From assembly GCF_025685415.1 (NCBI RefSeq), contig NZ_JAGSYB010000001.1:3658001-3722000 (forward strand): a stretch of DNA of 64,000 nucleotides. Direction: 5' to 3'. Positions 59,050 to 64,000 of this stretch are shown here, one piece after another (position 1 is the stretch's first letter; each line of letters opens with the position of its first letter). A program made the position numbers and the translations under genes. The notes beneath the pieces were generated by a model. The model saw only the letters and a list, made by a program, of their open reading frames with translations, was not told where the DNA came from and made no database searches. This DNA comes from Terriglobus aquaticus. Lineage in GTDB: Bacteria > Acidobacteriota > Terriglobia > Terriglobales > Acidobacteriaceae.

Positions 59050-59388
59050 TTAGTCTTCGTTATCGTCATCGTCCTCATCGTCGGAAACGGCGACGCTGAT
59101 CGCGGTTTCAGCGAAGCCCAGGCCGGCCTTGAAGCCTGCATTCTTCGCCGGGCGGTCCTCCACGCGGATCGCCAGCTTCTGCATCTGCTGCCACGACGGG
59201 CGATTCTTGTCGTAGTAGCCGGTGCACTCATGTACCGGGAACGGCAGCAGGAGATTGGGTTCCACCCGCGTGCAGATCATCACCTGCTCGCTTTCGCGAA
59301 AGCCGGAGAGGATGAGTCCACAGGTGCAAGTGCTGCACAGGGCGACGGACCCGATGGGAGTCGCACCTTTCATGTTGAGCTTGCCCAT
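59050..59388 (-). CDS. Small Cys-rich, acidic-tailed protein inside the Ro60/Y RNA locus
   Basis: About 112 residues, starting MGKLNMKGATP. Cysteines occur as LCSTCTCG (near 20-25), then VMIC and HEC, so a zinc-ribbon-like site is likely. The pattern GFRESEQVMIC...PFPVHECTGYYD resembles small uncharacterised bacterial proteins I cannot name. The C-terminus is strongly acidic (DDEDDDDNED). It is flanked on both sides by T-arm-bearing RNAs on the same strand and followed by the TROVE gene, suggesting a role with Ro60 or its RNAs. A longer start at 59454 would run into the upstream RNA. Confidence 0.7.
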   Translation of the reverse strand: MGKLNMKGATPIGSVALCSTCTCGLILSGFRESEQVMICTRVEPNLLLPFPVHECTGYYDKNRPSWQQMQKLAIRVEDRPAKNAGFKAGLGFAETAISVAVSDDEDDDDNED

Positions 59389-59441
59389 GGCAAGGTCTCT
59401 CTTTCTACTGGCGCATCGTCCAGAGTCTGGGCCATAAAGCT

Positions 59442-59558
59442 GGCCGGGGAACAAGCGAGAACGACGGACGGTGCTCTATCCACTGAGCTACGCGGCACGG
59501 TGTCGCGGCAGGATTCGAACCTGCGACAACCCGCGTCCTAGGCGATGAAATCGTCCTC
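59442..59558 (-). ncRNA. YrlA-type Y RNA: circularly permuted tRNA mimic (copy B)
   Basis: In transcript order the RNA reads as follows. The 9-bp closing strand GAGGACGAT (59550-59558) is followed by TTCATC. GGAC-gc-GG (59531-59538) comes next, then the T-arm GCAGG-TTCGAAT-CCTGC (59508-59524). An acceptor-like stem CGCGACA/TGCCGCG is closed by triloop CCG (59491-59507, one C-A mismatch). TA and the D-arm GCTC-N8-GAGC (59473-59488) follow. CCGTCC (59466-59471) pairs with GGACgcGG, and GTCGTTCTC (59457-59465) pairs with the closing strand. Thus T-arm, acceptor and D-arm occur in permuted tRNA order, entered through the anticodon-stem end. A GTTCCCCGGCC block follows. The nearby Ro60 gene supports a Y RNA identity. 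Confidence 0.75.
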
Positions 59559-59587
59559 TACTGCCACCGCTCGACTTATTGCAGCGC

Positions 59588-59636
59588 GTAACTCTGCTAT
59601 CTCGGCGCGTTACGAAAGCCACGCGCCGAGTTAGCG
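59588..59636 (-). ncRNA. Long GC-rich hairpin within the Y RNA cluster
   Basis: CTCGGCGCGT and ACGCGCCGAG form a perfect 10-bp stem around a 10-nt loop. TAACTC and GAGTTA just outside can pair as an alternative outer stem that shares the CTC. It lies between copies B and C and may be part of either transcript or a processing hairpin. Confidence 0.45.
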
Positions 59637-59648
59637 CACCTATAGCGG

Positions 59649-59721
59649 GAACTAGCGGTCCGGGCGTAACTGGGACTCGAACCCAACCTGCACAGCTCCG
59701 GAGATCTGTGCAGGCCGACCG
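59649..59721 (-). ncRNA. Structured RNA with tRNA T-arm (copy C)
   Basis: In transcript order, CGGTC (59717-59721) pairs with GACCG (59656-59660). Inside are a 9-bp hairpin CCTGCACAG/CTGTGCAGG with a 10-nt loop (59687-59714) and a T-arm TTGGG-TTCGAGT-CCCAG (59670-59686). The closing strand is followed by a TAGTTCCCGC block comparable with the GTTCCCC block after copies A and B. No D-arm or matching acceptor is present. It looks like a divergent third copy. Confidence 0.5.
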
Positions 59722-59733
59722 AAAAAGTAGCCC

Positions 59734-59758
59734 GTACCTATCGCCACGCGATAGGTAC
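59734..59758 (-). ncRNA. Perfect 10-bp hairpin followed by T-tract
   Basis: GTACCTATCG and CGATAGGTAC (59734-59743 and 59749-59758) form a perfect stem with a 5-nt loop. On the minus strand a TTTTT run follows eight bases later (59722-59726). It could be an intrinsic terminator or processing signal between units of the RNA cluster. Confidence 0.5.
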
Positions 59759-59765
59759 TGCTTTG

Positions 59766-59829
59766 CCAGGGGAATGAGCGCACACGGAATCCCAACAGGG
59801 ATCGAGGGACAGTCGAAGTACCCGCGTGC
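59766..59829 (-). ncRNA. Possible fourth small structured RNA
   Basis: GCACGCGG (59822-59829) pairs with CCGTGTGC (59780-59787) over eight positions with one G-U. The interior includes an ATCCC-TGTT-GGGAT hairpin and a TCGATCCCTG segment like part of a T-arm. The closing strand is followed by CATTCCCCTGGC, resembling the block after copies A and B. It is weaker than A-C and has no intact T-arm. Confidence 0.35.
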
Positions 59830-59872
59830 TTCGCCACCCGGCGAAGAATCGATTGCTGCAATGCTTAGGGAG

Positions 59873-60000
59873 TGCGTAGGACCCGGTGCGATGTTACTTG
59901 CAGGTGGGGAACCAACCCAGGAGCATGGCCCGGCGATCGCCACAAAAGCTAAACGCTTCCGGGGACCTACGCATCGTGTTGTGCGTTGTGATTAACATCG
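59873..60000 (-). other. Structured leader with interleaved complementary segments
   Basis: Two perfect 8-bp pairings interleave: CGATGTTA (59993-60000) with TAACATCG (59889-59896), and TGCGTAGG (59966-59973) with CCTACGCA (59873-59880), the latter extended by CCGG/CCGG. They can form either a pseudoknot or alternative folds. The region lies at the presumed 5' end of the RNA cluster. It also contains a TGGG-TTGGTTC-CCCA hairpin. No protein-coding gene is credible here. Confidence 0.45.
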
Positions 60001-60024
60001 GGCTTCTCCTACGCAGGTGTGACT

Positions 60025-60055
60025 ATCTCATGCGCGTCAGGCAGAGCGCAAGGAG
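60025..60055 (-). promoter_or_regulatory. Tentative promoter of the Ro60/Y RNA locus
   Basis: On the minus strand TTGCGC, 18 bases and GATAGT occur between the cupin stop codon and the first structured RNA. Both boxes are only partial matches to sigma-70 consensus. I did not see a sigma-54 promoter, which drives some other RNA-repair operons. Confidence 0.25.
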
Positions 60056-60116
60056 AAAGTAGACATAACTCAAATATTTTCGGTGTAAGAGGGGATGTAA
60101 CTTAGGCGAGCGCGGC

Positions 60117-61337
60117 TTACAGGATCGCGTTTGCCTCCCTAGGGATCCTTGCGAGATCTTCGGCGGAGAGATTCGTGTGCGCCATAGCTACCTGTGCTGG
60201 CAGCGCGCGGAGCCACTGGTTGAGAGAAACCTCGCTGTACTTGCCGGTCGCAAACATCTCTAGGTAGACGAGGTCGGTGGTACCCGTGTTCTCGATGTAG
60301 TGGCCGGCCATCGAGGGAACGTAGCCGACGTCGTTGGCGTGAAAGTCCATGGTGCGCGCGGCTTCCTTGGCGTTGAAGACGGTCATGCGTCCCTGGCCGG
60401 CGATCCAGAACTGCCACTCGCTGCCGCTGGGATGCCAGTGCAGTTCGCGTAGGCCGCCGGGCTTGAGGGTGACCAGGCCTGCTGCGATCTTGGTCGAAGC
60501 GGGAAAGTTGTGCGAGTCGATCACGCGCAGATGACCGTTCTCGCTCTCCTTGGTCGGCTTCATCTGCGAAGGCCGGAAGGTAAACACCTGCTTCGAAGCG
60601 GGCGCGTGCGAAGCGGACTCGGCGCGGTCCTGCGCCAGTGTCTGGTGTGGCGGGTCGCTGGGAAAGATGTAGAGCGGTTCGCCCTTCGGCAGCTTGCTGA
60701 TTGCGGCGGCGTCGAGCTTGAAATTCTTCTGGAGGACATCCGGAGGCGTGTGCTTCAGCCAGTCGCTGATCAGGAACGTGCTCTCTTCAGAAAACGAGCC
60801 CTGATTGAAGACAAGCAGGAACTCGCAGCCGTCGTCGCCGGTGCCCTGTATGGAGTGCGGGTAGCCGGCAGGGAAGAGCCACAGGTCGCCCTCGGCCACG
60901 TCGTCAATGAACATGCTGCCGTCGGGGCTGAGCACGGTGACGCGGGCGTTGCCCTTGAGCATGATGGCCCACTCGTCGGCCACGTGCCAGTGCAGCTCGC
61001 GGTAGCTGCCCTTGGTCAGCCGCATGTTGACGCCGGCGATCTCTTTTGAGTCGGGCAGATCGCGCTCGGTCACTTCGTGAGTCCAGCCGCCCTCCTGTAC
61101 GCGACGGTGCGTCAGGTCAAAGCTGTACCAGATTGGCGGAACGGCCCCGTGATCGGTCGGTGGCGGCATGTTGCTGTTCGGGTTGAGAGCGACAAGGCCG
61201 GTGTTCGACTGGCCCGGGTTGCTGCTGGAGTGGTCCCGGTCGGCTTCTCTGGTGTTTTGCGCGGTTTGGCCCATGGCGGTGGTGATTGCGGCGGCAGCGG
61301 TCGCGCTGCTGGCGAGAAAGTCACGGCGTGAGGTCAC
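60117..61337 (-). CDS. oxdC: Tat-exported bicupin, oxalate decarboxylase type
   Basis: This 406-residue protein starts at GTG with AGGAG upstream. A twin-arginine signal (VTSRRDFLASSATAAA) comes first. Two cupin domains follow, each with the manganese-binding ELHWH motif (ELHWHVADEW and ELHWHPSGSEW) plus the later His. The lid segment reads SEEST, retaining the Glu that in OxdC supports decarboxylation rather than oxidation. The expected reaction is oxalate to formate and CO2, in the periplasm. It is divergent from the YccA-like gene. Confidence 0.85.
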   Translation of the reverse strand: MTSRRDFLASSATAAAAITTAMGQTAQNTREADRDHSSSNPGQSNTGLVALNPNSNMPPPTDHGAVPPIWYSFDLTHRRVQEGGWTHEVTERDLPDSKEIAGVNMRLTKGSYRELHWHVADEWAIMLKGNARVTVLSPDGSMFIDDVAEGDLWLFPAGYPHSIQGTGDDGCEFLLVFNQGSFSEESTFLISDWLKHTPPDVLQKNFKLDAAAISKLPKGEPLYIFPSDPPHQTLAQDRAESASHAPASKQVFTFRPSQMKPTKESENGHLRVIDSHNFPASTKIAAGLVTLKPGGLRELHWHPSGSEWQFWIAGQGRMTVFNAKEAARTMDFHANDVGYVPSMAGHYIENTGTTDLVYLEMFATGKYSEVSLNQWLRALPAQVAMAHTNLSAEDLARIPREANAIL

Positions 61338-61498
61338 TGCGTCTCCTGCGGCTGGCCGGTGCGGGCCAGAGAGTAGGATGCGCGGGCCGTGGTGTGACGC
61401 GCCACCTGCCGTATGCGCGCACCGGAATCCGAAAATTAGAGTCAAATAGAGTAAGGGTTGGGGCAGGTAAAGCACGGCCTCGGAAGGTTGGTTTCCGC

Positions 61499-62158
61499 GT
61501 GAATACGCAACGCATGAACGGTTATCCCATGGTCCTGGAGGGCGCCACCGAGCGGACGTCCTCGCTGTTGGGGAAGGTACTTGGCATCACCTCGCTCGGC
61601 TTTCTCGCCACGGCGGTGGGTGTGGCCACGGCGCCACCGTGGGGCATGTTCATCGGCTTCATCACCGTGCTGGCGCTGGTTTTTGCGATCCAGCTTGCCA
61701 AGAAAGCGAGCCCTGTGGCGGCGCTTGGCATGTTTCTGCTGCTCGGCTACTTCATGGGCTGGGAGATCGGTCCGCTGATCCACCGCTACGTGGCTACGAT
61801 TGGGCCGGCGGTGGTCTTCCAGGCGGCTGCGACGACGGCCCTGGGCATGGCCGCAATGGGCTGCATCGCTTACCTGTTCACCATCGACTACCGCCGCATC
61901 GCGGGCGTCGGCATGGCCGGGCTGCTGGTGCTCATTCTGGCCGGCATCGCCAGCATGTTTTTCCACCTCATGTCGCCGGACACATATAGCTGGCTCACGC
62001 TGGTAGTGTTCACCCTGTTGACGGTGGCTGACTTTGCGCGCATCCGGGCGGGTGGCAACGGCCAGCGTGCCACGGTGCTGGCGCTGACCATTTATCTGGA
62101 CGGCATCAACATCTTTTTGGCCGTGCTGCAGTTGATGGGCGGACGTCGCCGTGACTAA
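61499..62158 (+). CDS. Bax inhibitor-1/YccA-like membrane protein
   Basis: About 219 residues with seven membrane helices. The C-terminal helix IYLDGINIFLAVLQLMGG is the hallmark of the BI-1/YccA (TMBIM) family, with the conserved Asp in the last helices. Bacterial members modulate the FtsH protease or leak calcium. The start is GTG 61499 with GGAAGG upstream, while ATG 61514 lacks an SD. It shares a strong terminator with the convergent flippase. Confidence 0.85.
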   Translation: MNTQRMNGYPMVLEGATERTSSLLGKVLGITSLGFLATAVGVATAPPWGMFIGFITVLALVFAIQLAKKASPVAALGMFLLLGYFMGWEIGPLIHRYVATIGPAVVFQAAATTALGMAAMGCIAYLFTIDYRRIAGVGMAGLLVLILAGIASMFFHLMSPDTYSWLTLVVFTLLTVADFARIRAGGNGQRATVLALTIYLDGINIFLAVLQLMGGRRRD

Positions 62159-62178
62159 CGTCCAGCGACAACGAGCAA

Positions 62179-62204
62179 AGAGCCGGTCTGCCTAGACCGG
62201 CTCT
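62179..62204. terminator. Shared terminator of convergent genes
   Basis: An 11-bp perfect stem (AGAGCCGGTCT / AGACCGGCTCT, 62179-62189 and 62194-62204) with loop GCCT overlaps the stop codon of the minus-strand flippase and lies 20 bp after the YccA-like gene. Confidence 0.8.
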
Positions 62205-63721
62205 GCTGTTTGCAGGCGCCGACGCTGGATGCGCTCGCGCAGGATCTGGACGAGTTCGCCCATCTGAAACGTGGGCCAGGCGGCCGCAGCCAGCAGAAGC
62301 GATGTGCCGACGGCCGCCGCCACACCCACCGGCAGCGACCAGTGCGCCTCGCGCAGGGCCGGCCAGGCCACCGCGGCAAAAGCAACCACGATGAATCCAC
62401 AGAAGCGCCACAGCAGGCCCTTGCCGAACTGGTATTCGACGGGAAAGAGGCGTGTGTTCAGGCGGACAACGCCGGCGGTCTGGATGATCTCCCACGTGAG
62501 CCAGGTGACGATGAACCCTGGCAGGCCGAAACGGTGCATCACCGGCACAGCGACCGCGAGCATGACCGAATAGCCGATGAGGATGAAAGTCGAGAGCTCC
62601 TCGTGTTCGTTGGACGAGGACTGGAACTGCGTCTTGTGCTCCTTCAGGCCGAGCACCGCGGAGACGAGCGCCATCAGGAAGCAGAGCTCCGGCTGGTACA
62701 GGTGCCGCTTGTGCAGCCACACGGTAAACAGCAGCGGGCACATCAGCAGGCTGCCGATCGAGACCACCGGGATCAGGAACAGGACCAGGCGTTCGGAAAG
62801 GTCGTAGAGGCGGCGCAGGCGCGGCCAGTCCTGGCGACCGACCATCAGCGTAATGTCCTGCGCGAACACCGAGGACGCCATGCTGAGCAATTGGCGCGAC
62901 ATCTGGAAGACCACCCGGACCACGCCGAACAGGGCGACCGTCCCTGGGCCCATTACGCGTTGAATGACGAGAATCGGTCCTTGCCAGGTGAGAAAGCCTG
63001 CAATGGAGATCAGGCCGAAGTGTCCGCTGGGCTTCAGGATGGCGCGAACCGTGCTCCACGATCCGGCAGAAAGGCTGGGCACCAGCGCGGGTGCGATGCG
63101 CCGCAGGTCGACCAGGGCGAAGAGCAGGAACACCAGGTACGACGCCAGTTGCAGCCCCGCCAGCACCGGGAACGACGCCCGGAAGAAGATCGCGGCCGCC
63201 ATGCTCAGGATCATCAGCAGGCGTTGCGCGCTGGAGATGTAGTTGCCGCGATGCAGAAGGCCGACCGCCATGTAGCTGTTCGTAAGAAGGCTAAGGAACA
63301 TGTTGCCGCTGATCTGGAGAATGATGAGGTACAGCGTGACGGCGGCGGCACTGGGCGTGACGTGGTGCAGGCGCAGCCAGCCGGCCACCGGCAGGACGAA
63401 GACGATGAGGCCGCCGATCGAGAAAACGGACGCGATCAGGAGCAAGAGGCGAAAGGCGCTGGCCTGGATCGTGCGGGCGCCAGGGAGGTCGCCACCGTTG
63501 TACAGGATGGTGATCTGGTTCGAGGCGTAGGTCTGGATGCCGTAATTCAGGGTGTTCAGGTAGCTGACGGCAGCGGTCAGAGCCAGCCATTCGCCGTAGG
63601 TCTCGATGCCGGACGGGTAGAACTTGAAGAAAAAGGGTGGGACAAGAAGCTGGGTGAGGACGGTCAGCCCCTGGCCGACGAAACCGGTCAGCAGGATCTG
63701 CAGGAGGCGCCTGAGGCTCAT
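62192..63721 (-). CDS. Polysaccharide transporter / flippase-like membrane protein
   Basis: This 509-residue protein has about 12-14 membrane helices. The opening RRLLQILLTGFVGQGLTVLTQLLVPPFFFKFY and YGEWLALTAAVSYLNTLNYGIQTY are typical of the MOP/MviN-like flippase superfamily involved in surface polysaccharide export. It differs from the flippase at 52230-53507 and stands without glycosyltransferase genes in this window. The 3' end runs into the shared terminator. Confidence 0.8.
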   Translation of the reverse strand: MSLRRLLQILLTGFVGQGLTVLTQLLVPPFFFKFYPSGIETYGEWLALTAAVSYLNTLNYGIQTYASNQITILYNGGDLPGARTIQASAFRLLLLIASVFSIGGLIVFVLPVAGWLRLHHVTPSAAAVTLYLIILQISGNMFLSLLTNSYMAVGLLHRGNYISSAQRLLMILSMAAAIFFRASFPVLAGLQLASYLVFLLFALVDLRRIAPALVPSLSAGSWSTVRAILKPSGHFGLISIAGFLTWQGPILVIQRVMGPGTVALFGVVRVVFQMSRQLLSMASSVFAQDITLMVGRQDWPRLRRLYDLSERLVLFLIPVVSIGSLLMCPLLFTVWLHKRHLYQPELCFLMALVSAVLGLKEHKTQFQSSSNEHEELSTFILIGYSVMLAVAVPVMHRFGLPGFIVTWLTWEIIQTAGVVRLNTRLFPVEYQFGKGLLWRFCGFIVVAFAAVAWPALREAHWSLPVGVAAAVGTSLLLAAAAWPTFQMGELVQILRERIQRRRLQTAEPV

Positions 63722-64000
63722 GGGCTTGAGTGTACCGGGCCGCTTCCCGGGGCGGGTGCATCTTTCTGGCTTGGAGAACGTCCTATAAAGTGTGCTATTC
63801 TACACAACGCTGGAGAAATGCGCCCAGATGGTTCGGTCCTTACACGGCCGCTAACCTTGCGCCGCGGACCTTAGAGCCGCACAGAGTTTCGTCCAGCCAA
63901 CTGGCACACGACGTATTGACTGCAACAGGCTACGTGTCTCGCGGGTGGGAACGGCGGGTCCGTTTGAACCTGTATCTCCGTCCTGTTGCACTAACTTTTA
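63722..64000 (+). promoter_or_regulatory. Window-end intergenic region with a candidate promoter
   Basis: No credible gene is seen in the last 279 bp. On the plus strand TTGGAG (63771-63776) and an extended -10 TGC-TATTCT (box 63796-63801) stand 19 bp apart, with TATAAA between. It may start a transcript leaving the window. A long 5' leader would follow. Confidence 0.35.

Noticed and set aside
59488-59995. Long open frames on both strands across the RNA cluster
   Set aside because: They run through T-arms, D-arm and long hairpins, lack ribosome-binding sites and show no protein-family features.

Overview
The window is GC-rich chromosomal DNA from a Gram-negative (diderm) bacterium. The best fit is Acidobacteriota, probably family Acidobacteriaceae (Terriglobus/Granulicella-like). 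Pointers are three very large Oar-type TonB-dependent receptors with an N-terminal carboxypeptidase-regulatory domain, a 'VWFA-related' secreted protein of the acidobacterial type, a secreted multidomain PIG-L deacetylase, Tat-exported Gfo/Idh/MocA oxidoreductase, and lpxC (lipid A). The taxonomic assignment is inference. I saw no integrase, transposase or CRISPR array; the content is ordinary chromosome with one exceptional locus.

Layout. 0-11.6 kb: a methyltransferase pair, a zinc alcohol dehydrogenase, a membrane-anchored SRPBCC protein, a polysaccharide deacetylase, argininosuccinate lyase coupled to an APC amino-acid transporter, an Oar-like receptor and a ROK regulator divergent from a PIG-L protein. 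11.7-25.2 kb: prolyl oligopeptidase, VWFA-related protein, aldo/keto reductase, degenerate rhomboid, a LysW-like acidic zinc ribbon, rplU-rpmA, msrB, ridA and a beta-barrel/Ig-like outer membrane protein. 25.3-32 kb: tRNA-Pro(CGG), a 1462-residue CheB-CheR-PAS-HWE kinase with a single-domain response regulator, and a DinB-type polymerase. 32.2-39.3 kb: two Oar-like receptors in tandem. 39.3-50 kb: Tat-exported Gfo/Idh/MocA protein divergent from a secreted metallo-beta-lactamase-fold protein, DUF2461, HU, M20 peptidase, the tightly coupled lpxC-folK-arsR run, a glycerol-facilitator-type aquaporin, a CDP-alcohol phosphatidyltransferase and a second Gfo/Idh/MocA. 50-54 kb: a minus-strand galactofuranose cassette (flippase, glf, glycosyltransferase). 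54.4-57.4 kb: DUF421 / single-pass membrane protein / DUF421 / MFS transporter. 61.3-63.7 kb: YccA-like membrane protein and another flippase.

The exceptional locus is 57.5-60.1 kb, all on the minus strand. It encodes a Ro60/Rsr (TROVE) protein split by a one-base deletion, a small Cys-rich acidic-tailed protein, and two clearly related structured RNAs plus at least two weaker ones. Each strong RNA has a perfect tRNA T-arm inside a long closing stem. The best one (59442-59558) pairs T-arm, acceptor-like stem, D-arm and a closing stem in circularly permuted tRNA order, as expected for a tRNA-mimicking YrlA-type Y RNA inserted through the anticodon-stem end. Both strong RNAs end in the same GTTCCCCGGC-containing block just upstream of a coding sequence. 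I read this as a Ro60/Y-RNA ribonucleoprotein locus with a multi-copy Y RNA cluster and a possible new protein partner. RNA structures were folded by eye and no database search was possible.
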